Positions 9,906 through 19,583 of a stretch of DNA of 64,000 nucleotides are shown here, piece after piece. Numbering within the stretch: position 1 is the stretch's first letter; every line of letters begins with the position of its first letter. The position numbers were made by a program, and so were the translations under genes. Source of the stretch: Saccharopolyspora flava (lineage in GTDB: Bacteria; Actinomycetota; Actinomycetes; Mycobacteriales; Pseudonocardiaceae); contig NZ_FOZX01000006.1 of assembly GCF_900116135.1 (NCBI RefSeq), forward strand, positions 295,624 through 359,623. The letters are read 5' to 3'. A model generated the notes under the pieces. That model saw nothing but the letters and a program-made list of their open reading frames with translations. It was not told the origin of the DNA and ran no database searches.

Positions 9906-10310
9906 TCACTGGACGGTGATCGTGACGCCCGGGACCGAGCCGCCGCCGACGCGGGCGTGCACCAGGTACTGACCGGGCGCGACGTCGCCGATGGTGGCGA
10001 TCGCGTCGGCGCTGCCGTCGACGTCGCTGACGACGTGGGCGACGCCCTCGTCGGCGCCCATCGGGTGCTCGGAGTCGCGGACGAACGAGCCGGAGGAGAT
10101 CCAGCTCAGCGCCTCCGGGCCGTGGTCGATGTGGATCCGGACCTGCTCGCCCGGGTGAACGACGGTGTGGTCGACGCTCAGCCCGCCACCCTGGGCGACG
10201 ACCGCGGCGGGGGCCGGGCCGGCGGTGGTGGCGGTGGCCAGCGGGGCGACGGTGGTCAGCGCGAGCCCGGCGAGAGCGGCCCCGGCGAGTGCGGTGGTGA
10301 AGCGGCGCAT
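9906..10310 (-). CDS. Small secreted protein, unknown function
   Basis: A 134-residue protein with a clear Sec signal peptide: RR near the N-terminus, an Ala/Leu-rich core ([13 protein letters not shown]) and a likely cleavage near ATA-TTAGP at about residue 28. The mature part is predicted to be beta-rich ([31 protein letters not shown]) and resembles an Ig-like or C2-like secreted fold. There are no Cys residues. It lies upstream of the MBL gene on the same strand, with a 107-base gap, and diverges from purS. Confidence 0.7.
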   Translation of the reverse strand: MRRFTTALAGAALAGLALTTVAPLATATTAGPAPAAVVAQGGGLSVDHTVVHPGEQVRIHIDHGPEALSWISSGSFVRDSEHPMGADEGVAHVVSDVDGSADAIATIGDVAPGQYLVHARVGGGSVPGVTITVQ

Positions 10311-10541
10311 GGCGAAATCCCCTCAGTGTCAGCGTTGTTGTTGCTGTCCTGAAGACGCCCGGGTCGCCGAGAGGTTCGAACCACTGCCCGATTTGTGTCC
10401 CACGTCACCGAGAGCGGGTGAGCTGTGACGCACGTCGGGCCCCTGCGCGGACGGGTGAACTCCCAGCTCAGGTACGCTGCGCGGGTACTGCTGGCCATCC
10501 GCCGGACCGGCGGATCTGCACGGAAACCGGGAGCAGCACCC

Positions 10542-10781
10542 GTGGCCCGAGTCGTTGTCGACGTCATGCCCAAGCAGGAGATCCTCGACCCGCAGGGACA
10601 GGCGGTGGCCAACGCGCTGCCCCGTCTCGGGTTCGACGGGATCACCGAAGTCCGCCAGGGGAAGCGGTTCGAGCTGGAGGTCGCCGACGACGTCGACGAC
10701 GCCACCCTCGCCAACATCGCCGAGACCCTGCTGGCCAACCCCGTGATCGAGGACTTCGAGGTTCGGCGGGTGGAAGCATGA
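10542..10781 (+). CDS. purS: FGAM synthase subunit PurS
   Basis: A 79-residue bridging subunit of the three-part formylglycinamidine ribonucleotide synthase. PurS dimers hold PurQ and PurL together and help channel ammonia. The sequence ([17 protein letters not shown]) is typical. Start GTG 10542 has GGGAG about 8 bases upstream; the in-frame upstream extension to 10425 lacks family similarity. Its stop overlaps the purQ start by 4 bases, indicating translational coupling. Confidence 0.93.
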   Translation: MARVVVDVMPKQEILDPQGQAVANALPRLGFDGITEVRQGKRFELEVADDVDDATLANIAETLLANPVIEDFEVRRVEA

Positions 10782-11455
10782 GCGCGAAGGTCGGGATCAT
10801 CACCTTCCCCGGCACGCTCGACGACGTCGACGCCGCGCGCGCGGTGCGCCGCGCCGGTGGCGAGGCCGTCGCCCTCTGGCACGCCGACCACGACCTCAAG
10901 GGCGTGGACGCCGTGGTCGTGCCCGGCGGGTTCTCCTACGGCGACTACCTGCGCTGCGGCGCGATCGCCAAGTTCGCCCCCGTGATGACCGAGGTCATCA
11001 TCGCCGCGGGCAAGGGGATGCCGGTGCTGGGCGTGTGCAACGGCTTCCAGATCCTCTGCGAGTCCGGCCTGCTGCCGGGCGTGCTCACCCGCAACGCGGG
11101 CCTGCACTACGTGTGCCGCGACCAGTGGCTGAAGGTGGAGAACAACTCCAGCGCCTGGACCACGCGCTACGACGCCGGTGCCGAGCTGCTCATCCCGATC
11201 AAGCACGGCGAGGGCAACTACATGGCCGACCAGGCCGTCCTCGACCAGCTGGAGGGCGAGGGCCGCGTGCTGTTCCGCTACGCCGGGGAGAACCCGAACG
11301 GGTCGCAGCGCGACATCGCGGGCATCACCGACGCGCGCGGGCGGGTCGCCGGCATGATGCCGCACCCCGAGCACGCGATCGACCCGCTGACCGGGCCCAC
11401 CGACGACGGCCTCGGCATGTTCCTGTCCGTTCTGGATTCTTTGGTGGCAGCGTGA
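10778..11455 (+). CDS. purQ: FGAM synthase glutaminase subunit PurQ
   Basis: A 225-residue class I glutamine amidotransferase subunit that releases ammonia from glutamine for PurL. The nucleophile is C87 in GVCNGFQ, with the catalytic His/Glu near the C-terminus (PHPEHAID). The [12 protein letters not shown] oxyanion-loop region is canonical. The gene begins in an ATGA overlap with purS and ends in a GTGA overlap with purL, so all three subunits are made from one message. Confidence 0.95.
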   Translation: MSAKVGIITFPGTLDDVDAARAVRRAGGEAVALWHADHDLKGVDAVVVPGGFSYGDYLRCGAIAKFAPVMTEVIIAAGKGMPVLGVCNGFQILCESGLLPGVLTRNAGLHYVCRDQWLKVENNSSAWTTRYDAGAELLIPIKHGEGNYMADQAVLDQLEGEGRVLFRYAGENPNGSQRDIAGITDARGRVAGMMPHPEHAIDPLTGPTDDGLGMFLSVLDSLVAA

Positions 11456-13734
11456 CCGACAAGATCGATTCCGTCGGGGTGGCCGAGAAGTCTCCCGACG
11501 TCGACCAGCCCTACCGCGAGCTGGGGCTCAAGGACGACGAGTACCAGCGGATCCGCGAGATCCTCGGCCGCAGGCCCACCGAGGCCGAGCTGGCGATGTA
11601 CTCGGTGATGTGGAGCGAGCACTGCTCCTACAAGTCCTCCAAGGTCCACCTGAAGTACTTCGGCGAGACCACCACCGACGAGATGCGCGCCAAGATGCTC
11701 GCCGGCATCGGCGAGAACGCGGGCGTGGTCGACATCGGTGACGGCTGGGCGGTCACCTTCAAGCTGGAGAGCCACAACCACCCGTCCTACGTCGAGCCCT
11801 ACCAGGGCGCGGCCACGGGCGTCGGCGGCATCGTCCGCGACATCATGGCGATGGGCGCCCGCCCGGTCGCCGTCGCCGACCCGCTGCGGTTCGGCCCGGC
11901 CGAGGCCGAGGACACCAAGCGCGTGCTGCCCGGCGTGGTCGCCGGCGTCGGCGGCTACGGCAACTGCCTGGGCCTGCCGAACATCGGCGGCGAGGTCGTC
12001 TTCGACGACACCTACGCGGGGAACCCACTGGTCAACGCCATGTGCGTGGGCGTGATGAAGACCGAGGACCTGCACCTCGCGCACGCCACCGGCCAGGGCA
12101 ACAAGATCATCCTGTTCGGCGCCCGCACCGGTCTCGACGGCATCGGCGGCGTGTCCGTGCTGGCCTCGGAGACCTTCGACGGCGACGAGAGCGCGGGCGG
12201 CCGCAAGAAGCTGCCGAGCGTGCAGGTCGGCGACCCGTTCGCCGAGAAGGTGCTCATCGAGTGCTGCCTGGACCTGTACCACTCCGGCCTGGTCGTGGGC
12301 ATCCAGGACCTCGGCGGTGCCGGGCTGTCCTGCGCGACCTCCGAGCTGGCCGCGGCCGGTGACGGCGGCATGCGCGTCGACCTCGACCAGGTCCCGCTGC
12401 GCGCCACCGGCATGAACGCCGCCGAGATCCTCTCCAGCGAGTCCCAGGAGCGCATGTGCGCGGTCGTGGACCCGTCCAAGGTGGACGAGTTCATGGAGGT
12501 CTGCCGGAAGTGGGACGTCACCGCGAACGTCATCGGTGAGGTCACCGACGGCGAGAACCTGGAGATCTACTGGCAGGGCGAGCTCGTCGTGGACGTGCCG
12601 CCGCGCACCGTGGCCCACCACGGCCCGGTCTACGAGCGTCCCGTCGAGCGGCCGGGCGAGCAGGACCTCATCGCCGCCGACAACGCCAACACGCTGGCGC
12701 GCCCGTCCACCCCGGACGAGCTGCGCGAGACCATCCTGACGATGGCGGCCTCGCCGAACCTGTGCTCGCGCGCGTGGGTCACCGACCAGTACGACCGCTA
12801 CGTCCGCGGCAACACGGTGCTGGCCCAGCCGTCCGACGGCGGTGTGCTGCGCATCGACGAGGAGACCGGGCGCGGCATCGCGGTCGCCACCGACTGCAAC
12901 GCCCGCTACACCCGCCTCGACCCCTACACCGGCGCGCAGCTGGCGCTGGCCGAGGCCTACCGGAACGTGGCCACCACCGGTGCCACGCCGATGGCCGTCA
13001 CCAACTGCCTGAACTTCGGTTCGCCGGAGGACCCGGGCGTGATGTGGCAGTTCCAGCAGGCGGTGCGCGGCCTGGCCGACGCCTGCGCCGAGCTGGGCAT
13101 CCCGGTGACCGGCGGCAACGTCAGCTTCTACAACCAGACCGGGCAGCAGGCGATCCTGCCGACCCCGGTCGTGGGCGTGCTCGGCACGATCGACGACGTC
13201 ACCCGCCGCATCCCCACCGGCATCGGCGGTGAGGAGGGCGAGACGCTGATCCTGCTCGGCGAGACGCGCGAGGAGTTCGGCGGTTCGGAGTGGTCCCGGG
13301 TGGCCCACGACCACCTCGGCGGCACGCCGCCGCAGGTCGACCTGGCCCGCGAGAAGCTGCTGGCCGACGTCGTGCTGGCGGGTTCCCGCGACGGCATGAT
13401 CTCCGCCGCGCACGACCTGTCCGAGGGCGGTCTGGCGCAGGCGCTGGTCGAGACGGCGCTGATCGGCGAGTGCGGTGCCCGCGTGGTGCTGCCGGAGGGC
13501 GTGGACCCGTTCGTCCAGCTGTTCTCCGAGTCGTCCGGCCGGATCCTGGTGGCGGTCCCGCGGTCGGAGGAGCTGCGCTTCACCGACATGTGCACCGCCC
13601 GCGGCCTGCCGTGGGCCAAGGTCGGCGTCGCCGACGCGGGTTCGAACTCCCTGGACATCCAGGACGTCGCCGAGATCCCGCTGCCCGAGCTCCGCGAAGC
13701 CTGGGAAGGCACCCTGCCGAAGCTCTTCGGCTGA
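11452..13734 (+). CDS. purL: FGAM synthase catalytic subunit PurL
   Basis: A 760-residue small-type PurL, the ATP-dependent subunit that aminates FGAR to FGAM. It carries the family N-terminus ([15 protein letters not shown]), [20 protein letters not shown] and two AIR-synthase-like halves. Start GTG 11452 overlaps the purQ stop. A hairpin terminator 17 bases after the stop ends the purSQL operon. In M. tuberculosis purQ and purL are separated by other genes, so the compact three-gene order here is the more common actinobacterial layout. Confidence 0.96.
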   Translation: MTDKIDSVGVAEKSPDVDQPYRELGLKDDEYQRIREILGRRPTEAELAMYSVMWSEHCSYKSSKVHLKYFGETTTDEMRAKMLAGIGENAGVVDIGDGWAVTFKLESHNHPSYVEPYQGAATGVGGIVRDIMAMGARPVAVADPLRFGPAEAEDTKRVLPGVVAGVGGYGNCLGLPNIGGEVVFDDTYAGNPLVNAMCVGVMKTEDLHLAHATGQGNKIILFGARTGLDGIGGVSVLASETFDGDESAGGRKKLPSVQVGDPFAEKVLIECCLDLYHSGLVVGIQDLGGAGLSCATSELAAAGDGGMRVDLDQVPLRATGMNAAEILSSESQERMCAVVDPSKVDEFMEVCRKWDVTANVIGEVTDGENLEIYWQGELVVDVPPRTVAHHGPVYERPVERPGEQDLIAADNANTLARPSTPDELRETILTMAASPNLCSRAWVTDQYDRYVRGNTVLAQPSDGGVLRIDEETGRGIAVATDCNARYTRLDPYTGAQLALAEAYRNVATTGATPMAVTNCLNFGSPEDPGVMWQFQQAVRGLADACAELGIPVTGGNVSFYNQTGQQAILPTPVVGVLGTIDDVTRRIPTGIGGEEGETLILLGETREEFGGSEWSRVAHDHLGGTPPQVDLAREKLLADVVLAGSRDGMISAAHDLSEGGLAQALVETALIGECGARVVLPEGVDPFVQLFSESSGRILVAVPRSEELRFTDMCTARGLPWAKVGVADAGSNSLDIQDVAEIPLPELREAWEGTLPKLFG

Positions 13735-13751
13735 CCCTTCATTCGACGGGG

Positions 13752-13774
13752 GCCCCGACCACTTCGGTCGGGGC
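13752..13774 (+). terminator. purSQL operon terminator
   Basis: A 9-bp GC-rich stem (GCCCCGACC with complement) and a 5-nt ACTTC loop follow purL by 17 bases. Next come short imperfect repeats of CCCCGGTCGCAGGCCAT type and then the 24-nt-period palindromes. Confidence 0.8.
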
Positions 13775-13901
13775 TCTCGCCATTCCGCCCCCGGCCGCAG
13801 GCCATCCCGATCCCCAGTCGCAGGCCATCCCGGTCCCCGGTCGTCTCGGTCCCCCGTCGTCCCGGTGAGGCTCGTACCTCCCGACGGTGCCGGGGTGACC
13901 C

Positions 13902-14013
13902 GAATACTCCGGTATTCCGTTACCCGATTACGGCGGTATTCCGTGACCGGATTACTCCGGTATTCGGGGACCCGATTACGGCGGTATTCCGCGTGCCGAT
14001 TACCGGCGTAATC
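13902..14013. repeat. Array of five 16-nt palindromes with 24-nt period
   Basis: Five units of the form G(A/T)(A/T)TAC-NNNN-GTA(A/T)TC begin at 13902, 13926, 13950, 13974 and 13998, so the period is exactly 24. The centres alternate TCCG, GGCG, TCCG, GGCG, then CGGC. Spacers of 8 nt differ. The array fills the gap between convergent purL and the GH25 gene. A related array lies at 28715-28828. It is not a CRISPR, since the spacers are far too short. Confidence 0.85.
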
Positions 14014-14033
14014 GGGTCACCCCGAGGCCGGGG

Positions 14034-14822
14034 TCAGCCGTGGGCGAGGGCTTGGAGGGCGGACATCGGGCCGTTGAAGTGGTTCTGGTCCAGCGGGTCC
14101 GAGGTGTGCTGCCAGAAGGTCCAGTACAGCCAGCCGGTCGGGAGGGCGCCGGGGGTGTCCGCGTAGCGGGCGATCCAGAGCGGGTTGGTGGTGGCGAAGT
14201 TGCCGACGCCGCACTGGGTCCACCAGTTGGTGCTGGTGTAGATGACCGGGTAGCGGCCGGTGCGGGCGCGGTAGGTGTCGCTGAAGTCCTTGATCCACCC
14301 GGTGAGCGCCTCGCCGCTCATGTCGTAGCAGGTCTGCCCGTACGGGTTGTACTCCACGTCGAGCGCGCCGGGCAGGGTGCGGCCGTCGGCGGACCAGCCG
14401 CCGCCGTGGTCGACGAAGTAGTGCGCCTGGTCGGCGCCGCTGGAGGCATTGGGGATCGCGAAGTGGTAGGCGCCGCGGATCATCCCGACGTCGTAGGAGC
14501 CGGTGTACTGCTGCCCGAAGTAGGGGTTGGTGTAGCTGGTGGACTCGGTGGCCTTGACGTAGGCGAACCGCTTGCCCTGCCCGTACCAGGCCGGCCAGTC
14601 CACGTTGCCCTGGTAGCTGGCGACGTCCATGCCGGGCACGCTGAGCAGCGGGTCGAGCTCCGGCAGCGGCAGCGGGTCGAGCGGTTCGAACTTGCGGATC
14701 TGCGACCCCAGCGTCGCGTTGTCCTCGTCGGTGATCGCCGGGCTCGCCTGGGCGGGGGCGGTGATCACCGCGCAGGCCACCGCGAACATCGCTACCAGGG
14801 CTGATCGACAGCGTGCCGTCAT
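14034..14822 (-). CDS. Secreted GH25 lysozyme (Chalaropsis type)
   Basis: A 262-residue glycoside hydrolase family 25 muramidase that cleaves N-acetylmuramyl bonds of peptidoglycan. A Sec signal peptide covers about residues 1-26 (MFAVACAVITAPAQA). The catalytic domain begins at GMDVASYQGNVDW, with the acidic pair in ALDVEYNPYG and the family's YVKATES and TSTNWW segments. Start ATG 14822 has a GAGG site 5 bases upstream. It may serve in growth-related wall remodelling or act on neighbours; the sequence does not decide. Confidence 0.92.
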   Translation of the reverse strand: MTARCRSALVAMFAVACAVITAPAQASPAITDEDNATLGSQIRKFEPLDPLPLPELDPLLSVPGMDVASYQGNVDWPAWYGQGKRFAYVKATESTSYTNPYFGQQYTGSYDVGMIRGAYHFAIPNASSGADQAHYFVDHGGGWSADGRTLPGALDVEYNPYGQTCYDMSGEALTGWIKDFSDTYRARTGRYPVIYTSTNWWTQCGVGNFATTNPLWIARYADTPGALPTGWLYWTFWQHTSDPLDQNHFNGPMSALQALAHG

Positions 14823-15241
14823 CGTCGCCTCGCATCACGGGTGGTCGTGGGCCGTGTCGGGTGGCTACGCATCGTGCCCCGAAAGTGTCGCGAATGTTTT
14901 CCGAGGGCGGAAGATGCTGTGTTAGCTTTTGACCGGATCGGCTCAATCCGTACCTCTGCGGGGCACCCGAACAGGGGTTTTGGCGAGGAGTTGCCAGCGC
15001 AACCTCTTGGGGTGGGTTGAGCGTCTAAGAGTTGGGGGACCGAACTCCGCCACCGCTGCGCGGTGAATGCGATCGCGGACGGTAGCGGTGCTGTGCGCGT
15101 GGGTCGCGCGGATGGCCGCCCGACATCGGTGTGACGGTTGCTCCGCGTGCCGTACGTGATGTTCGACCGCCAGGCTCATCCGGTCGTATGCTCCGACGAG
15201 AAACGGCCCGGGCTAGGACGACGAGTGGAGGGCGCCCAGGC
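14823..15241. other. 419-base divergent intergenic region
   Basis: This region separates the GH25 gene (minus) from the GGDEF-EAL gene (plus). It presumably holds both promoters. I see no convincing small gene, RNA or repeat in it. Confidence 0.5.
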
Positions 15242-17407
15242 ATGACTGGCTGGACCGCGCCGGTGCCCAGCGCTCACGAGGTGGCCGCCAAGGTGAACCG
15301 AACCGACCGACGACGTTTCGCCGCGGTCTGGGCTCAGGCGTTGATGGGGACCAGCTACGTCCCGATGACCAGCGCCGAGGTCGAAGGCCGTCTGCAGGGC
15401 TACACCGACCGGCTGGTCGACGCGCTGATCGGTGAGCCGTTCGACGCCTCGCCCGCGCGGGCGGTGGGCGTCGACCTCGTCGGCGTGCACTTCACCAGCG
15501 CCGAATCGCTGGCGCGCACCGTCGAGCTCATCGGCGGCGAGATCCTCGACGTGCTGCACCTCGGCGACGACCCCGTGTGGCGCGGCCGGGTCGCCGCGCT
15601 GCAGGCCGCGCTGTGCTCGGGGTTCGTGCAGGCCGCGCGCAAGCGCACGCTCGACGAGCAGGAGGCCATCCGGCAGGCCGTGCTCGACGCCCGCGACGCG
15701 GTCGAGCTCGCGCTGCGCACCAGCGAGGCCCGCTTCCGCGCGATCTTCTCCGAAGCGGCCATCGGCATCGGCATCGCCGACACCGAGGGACGGATCCTGG
15801 AGGTCAACGGCTCGCTGGCGCGCATCCTCGGCCGCTCCGCCGACGACATCCGCCGGATGCAGGTCGCCGACATGGTGCACCCGGCCGACCCGGACCGGAC
15901 CTGGGAGCTCTACGAGGAGCTGCTGCGCGGCGAGCGCGAGCAGTTCCGGGTGGAGAAGCAGTTCTCGCGGCCCAGCGGCAAGACCGTGTGGACCGAGCTG
16001 TTCGTGTCCCTGATCCGCGACGAGGACGGCAAGCCGCTGTACCAGGTGGCGCTGATCGAGGACGTCACCGACCGCCGCGAGCTGCAGGAACGCCTCCGCT
16101 ACCAGGCGATGCACGATCCGCTCACCGCGCTGCCGAACCGCGCGCTGTTCCTCGACCGGCTGGAGTCGGTGCTGCAGCGGCACGGACCGGAGGACCGGGT
16201 CGCGCTGTGCTACATGGACCTCGACGGGTTCAAGGTCATCAACGACAGCCTCGGTCACCACGTCGGCGACGACCTGCTGGTCACCGTCGCCGAGCGGCTG
16301 GCGGCGACGGTGCAGGGCGATGACCGGCTGGTCGCGCGGATGGGCGGCGACGAGTTCGTCATCCTGCTGCAGAACTCCGCCGGGACCGAGCAGGCCGTGG
16401 AGGTCGCCGACCGGGTGCTGGACGCCATCGACGAGCCGATCCGCATCGACGGCCACGAGCTGACCGTCTCGGCCAGCATCGGCATCGTCGAGCGCGAGAT
16501 CGCCGGGCAGACCGCGGCCGAGCTGATGCGCGACGCCGACGTGACCCTGTACTGGGCGAAGTCCGACGGCAAGGCCCGCTCGGCCCAGTTCGACCCGGAG
16601 CGCAACGCCAACGAGGTCGCCCGGCTGCGCCTGGCGGCGTCGATGCCGGCCGCGCTGGAGCGCGAGGAGTTCTACGTCGACTACCAGCCGCTGATCGGGC
16701 TGCGCGACAGCTCCGTCGTCGGCGTCGAGGCCCTGGTCCGGTGGGGCCACCCCGACCTGGGCAGACTCGGGCCGGACAAGTTCATCGGGCTCGCCGAGGA
16801 GACCGGGCTGATCGTCCCGCTGGGCCGGTGGGTGCTGCGCAAGGCGTGCGAGCAGGCCAAGCGGTGGCAGGACCGGTTCGGCGACGAGGCCCCGTTCGTC
16901 AGCGTCAACCTCGCGGTCCGGCAGTCCCGCGACCCGAACCTGGTCCAGGACGTCGCCGAGATCCTGGAGGAGACCGGGCTCGCCCCGCACCGGCTGCAGC
17001 TGGAGCTGACCGAGAGCGCGATCATGTCGACCGCCGACGAGCCGCTGGACAAGCTGCGGGCGCTGTCCCGGATGGGCGTGCGGATCGCCATCGACGACTT
17101 CGGCACCGGCTACTCCAACCTCGCCTACCTGCGGCACCTGCCGGTGCACGAGCTCAAGATCGCCGGGTCCTTCATGGAGGGCCTGCGCGACGCCGAGCGC
17201 GCCGACCCCGTCGACGCCCGCATCGTCGGCACCCTCGTCGACCTCGCCCACACCCTGGGGCTGACGGTCACCGCCGAAGGCGTCGAGACCCAGGCGCAGG
17301 CCCGCAGGATGGCCGAGATCGGTTGCGAGACCGGCCAGGGCTACCTCTGGGCCAAACCCGGGGACCCCGAGACGGTCACCGGCTACATCGCCTCCCACCT
17401 CGAATGA
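15242..17407 (+). CDS. PAS-GGDEF-EAL cyclic-di-GMP enzyme
   Basis: A 721-residue signalling protein. An N-terminal helical region of ~150 residues leads to a coiled linker, a PAS domain (SEARFRAIFSEAAIGIGIA), then GGDEF (YMDLDGFKVINDSLGH, MGGDEFV) and EAL (VEALVRW, ELTESAIM, DDFGTGYSNL, AEGVETQ). The cyclase site is intact, with no RxxD inhibitory site before GGDEF. In the EAL half the usual Lys-Ile-Asp is KIA, so phosphodiesterase activity may be altered. There are no membrane segments. ATG 15242 is chosen because a GGAGG site lies about 10 bases upstream; an in-frame start at 15131 lacks one. It probably feeds the pool read by RsiG (30748-31362). Confidence 0.93.
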   Translation: MTGWTAPVPSAHEVAAKVNRTDRRRFAAVWAQALMGTSYVPMTSAEVEGRLQGYTDRLVDALIGEPFDASPARAVGVDLVGVHFTSAESLARTVELIGGEILDVLHLGDDPVWRGRVAALQAALCSGFVQAARKRTLDEQEAIRQAVLDARDAVELALRTSEARFRAIFSEAAIGIGIADTEGRILEVNGSLARILGRSADDIRRMQVADMVHPADPDRTWELYEELLRGEREQFRVEKQFSRPSGKTVWTELFVSLIRDEDGKPLYQVALIEDVTDRRELQERLRYQAMHDPLTALPNRALFLDRLESVLQRHGPEDRVALCYMDLDGFKVINDSLGHHVGDDLLVTVAERLAATVQGDDRLVARMGGDEFVILLQNSAGTEQAVEVADRVLDAIDEPIRIDGHELTVSASIGIVEREIAGQTAAELMRDADVTLYWAKSDGKARSAQFDPERNANEVARLRLAASMPAALEREEFYVDYQPLIGLRDSSVVGVEALVRWGHPDLGRLGPDKFIGLAEETGLIVPLGRWVLRKACEQAKRWQDRFGDEAPFVSVNLAVRQSRDPNLVQDVAEILEETGLAPHRLQLELTESAIMSTADEPLDKLRALSRMGVRIAIDDFGTGYSNLAYLRHLPVHELKIAGSFMEGLRDAERADPVDARIVGTLVDLAHTLGLTVTAEGVETQAQARRMAEIGCETGQGYLWAKPGDPETVTGYIASHLE

Positions 17408-17454
17408 CCGACGTCCCACCCCTGGGACGACCCCTCACCACGTCTCGTGGGGTG

Positions 17455-17591
17455 GGGAAGTTTTCATGAAAACTTCCCTCTCCCCACGAACGCCGCGGGA
17501 GGCGCCGTGGGCGTGGGAGGGGCGAAGTTTTCATGAAAACTTCGACTTGGTGGGGGCCCGAGGTCGGGGAAGTTTTCATGAAAACTTCCCC
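17455..17591. repeat. Three palindromes centred on TTTTCATGAAAA
   Basis: Perfect palindromes at 17455-17478 (24 nt), 17523-17544 (22 nt) and 17566-17591 (26 nt) share the core GAAGTTTTCATGAAAACTTC. The flanking bases differ between copies but stay complementary. They fill the gap between the convergent GGDEF-EAL and GH15 genes. Each contains a central ATG, which creates spurious short reading frames on both strands. Confidence 0.9.
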
Positions 17592-17607
17592 ACCCCGGGA
17601 GTCGACG

Positions 17608-19458
17608 TCACTTCCCGTTGCGTCGGGACTTCTGCTCCCGGGTGCGGCCTCCGAAGAGGACCGCGGCCGAGTTGACCAGGGCGAGGTGGCTGAAGGCCTG
17701 CGGGAAGTTGCCCGCGAAGCAACCGGTTTCGCCGTTGAACTCCTCGGCGTAGAGACCCACGTCGTTGGCCATGCCGACGAGTTCGTCGAACATCCGGACC
17801 GCCTCGTCGCGCCGGCCGCAGTAGGCCAGGGCGTCGACCATCCAGAACGAGCAGGCCAGGAACGAGCCCTCCTGCCCGGTCAGGCCGTCGACCTCGTTCG
17901 GCTGCTCGGTGGTGGTGTAGCGGTCGACCAGCACGCCGTGCTGCAGCTCGCGCTGGATCACCTCGACGGTGCTGCGCATCCGCTCGTCGGTGCCGGGCAG
18001 GAACCCGACCGAGGGCAGCAGCAGGACCGCGGCGTCGAGCGCGGTGCCGCCGTAGAACTGGGTGAACGCGCCCAGATCCGGGTTCCACGCCTCGCGCAGC
18101 ACCTCCTCGCGGACCTGATCGCGCAGCTCCCGCCAGCGGTCCACGGGCCCGGGCAGCCCGTCCTCCTCGGCGGCGCGGACCGCGCGGTCGAACGCGACCC
18201 ACACCATCACCTGCGAGTGCGTGAAGTGCCGGTCGGGGCCGCGCACCTCCCACAGGCCGCGATCCGGCTCCCGCCAGATCCGCTCCAGGTGGGTGAGCAT
18301 GCCGCGCTGCACCTCCCAGGACTGCTCGCTCTCGGCGAGCCCGCGCTCCCGGGCCAGGTGCAGGGCGTCCATCACCTCGCCGTAGACGTCGAGCTGGGTC
18401 TGCCGGTAGGCGGCGTTGCCGACCCGCACCGGGCTCGCGCCCCGGTACCCGGCGAGCCAGTCCAGCTCCCACTCGACCAGGTGCCGCTCGCCGCCGACGC
18501 CGTACATGATCTGCAGGTCGGCGGGGTCGCCGGCGACGGCGCGGACCAGCCAGCTGCGCCACGCCGCGGCCTCGGAGGTGCAGCCGAACTCGTCGAGGGC
18601 GAGCAGCACCAGCGTCGCGTCCCGCAGCCAGCAGTAGCGGTAGTCCCAGTTGCGGTCGCCGCCAACGGCTTCCGGCAGCGAGGTGGTGGGGGCGGCGACG
18701 ATGCCGCCGGTCGGCGCGTAGGTCAGCGCCTTGAGGGTGGTCAGGGACCGGCGCACGGCCTCCGGGTGCGGCCCGTCGTAGGCGATCTTGCCGGACCAGT
18801 CGCGCCAGAACCCCTCGCACTCCAGCAGTTCCTGCCCGGGGTCCAGCGGCGCGGGCGTCCGGCCGTGGTCGGACGCCCACTGCATCGTCCAGCACAGGCG
18901 CTGACCGGCGGAGATGGTGCCGGTGTAGCGGTGGGCGCGCTCGCCCTCGACCCGCTCGGGCAGTGCGTCGCCGCGCAGCACGACGGTGTGCGGTCCGGCG
19001 ATCGCCAGGACGTGCTCGTCGAGCACCGGCTCGGTGGCCCGGACCCGGCGCACCCACGGCACCGAGTCGGCGTAGTCGAAGCGCAGCACCCAGTCGAGCT
19101 GGAACGGGACTTCGCCGGAGACGCCTTCGACGATCCGCATCACGCACGGCTCGCCGCTCTCGTTCATCTCGTGCGGCGGCATGAAGTCGATCAGCCGCAG
19201 CACGCCCGAGTCGGTGCGGAACTCGGTCTCCAGCACCAGCGTGGTGTCCCGGTAGCGGCGGCTCACCTCGCGCACCGGTTCGGTCGGCGCGATCGACCAG
19301 TACCCGTCGCCGTTGCCGCCCAGCAGCCGCGAGAAGCAGGAGGGCGAGTCGAAGCGCGGCAGGCACAGCCAGTCGAGCGAACCGCTCCGGCCGACCAGAG
19401 CCGCTGTCCGGAGGTCGGACAGCAGCGCGTAGTCCTCGATCAATCCGGGCCCGGTCAC
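17608..19458 (-). CDS. Glycoside hydrolase family 15 protein (glucoamylase/trehalase-like)
   Basis: A 616-residue cytosolic GH15 enzyme with the trehalase-like N-terminal beta domain (about residues 1-200: IEDYALLSDLRTAALVG, DWLCLPRFDSPSCF) and an (alpha/alpha)6 barrel. In the barrel are GGDRNWDYRYCWLRDA and the C-terminal EEFN near the second catalytic acid. Mycobacterial members of this subgroup hydrolyse trehalose, so trehalase or alpha-glucosidase activity is plausible. There is no signal peptide. The start is GTG 19458, without a strong ribosome site. It ends just after the palindrome cluster. Confidence 0.9.
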   Translation of the reverse strand: MTGPGLIEDYALLSDLRTAALVGRSGSLDWLCLPRFDSPSCFSRLLGGNGDGYWSIAPTEPVREVSRRYRDTTLVLETEFRTDSGVLRLIDFMPPHEMNESGEPCVMRIVEGVSGEVPFQLDWVLRFDYADSVPWVRRVRATEPVLDEHVLAIAGPHTVVLRGDALPERVEGERAHRYTGTISAGQRLCWTMQWASDHGRTPAPLDPGQELLECEGFWRDWSGKIAYDGPHPEAVRRSLTTLKALTYAPTGGIVAAPTTSLPEAVGGDRNWDYRYCWLRDATLVLLALDEFGCTSEAAAWRSWLVRAVAGDPADLQIMYGVGGERHLVEWELDWLAGYRGASPVRVGNAAYRQTQLDVYGEVMDALHLARERGLAESEQSWEVQRGMLTHLERIWREPDRGLWEVRGPDRHFTHSQVMVWVAFDRAVRAAEEDGLPGPVDRWRELRDQVREEVLREAWNPDLGAFTQFYGGTALDAAVLLLPSVGFLPGTDERMRSTVEVIQRELQHGVLVDRYTTTEQPNEVDGLTGQEGSFLACSFWMVDALAYCGRRDEAVRMFDELVGMANDVGLYAEEFNGETGCFAGNFPQAFSHLALVNSAAVLFGGRTREQKSRRNGK

Positions 19459-19508
19459 CCCGTCGACCCTAGGTTCGATCGGGGCGACCGGCCATCCGTC
19501 GAACGAGT

Positions 19509-19583
19509 TTCACCGGTAACCGGCGAAGCCGGCTTCTCCTCCACCACCCTGGCAGCCGGCGCCGCCGAGCAAGCTGAGCAGCC
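19509..19583 (-). repeat. Partial copy of the ~168-nt structured repeat
   Basis: On the minus strand this segment matches the right end of the repeat found at 34142, 38007 and 46403: a GGCGGCGCC-type block, GGGTGGTGGA, then GAGAAGCCGGCTTCGCCGGTTACC. The middle is missing. It lies directly after the stop codon of the type VII-associated gene on the same strand. Confidence 0.6.

Noticed and set aside
13902..14013. Possible CRISPR array
   Set aside because: Units are palindromes 16 nt long with 8-nt spacers; CRISPR repeats and spacers are much longer and no cas genes are present.
17376..17675. Short frames starting MKTS at the TTTTCATGAAAA palindromes
   Set aside because: The ATG is at the centre of a palindrome and gives similar peptides on both strands; this is a by-product of the repeat.
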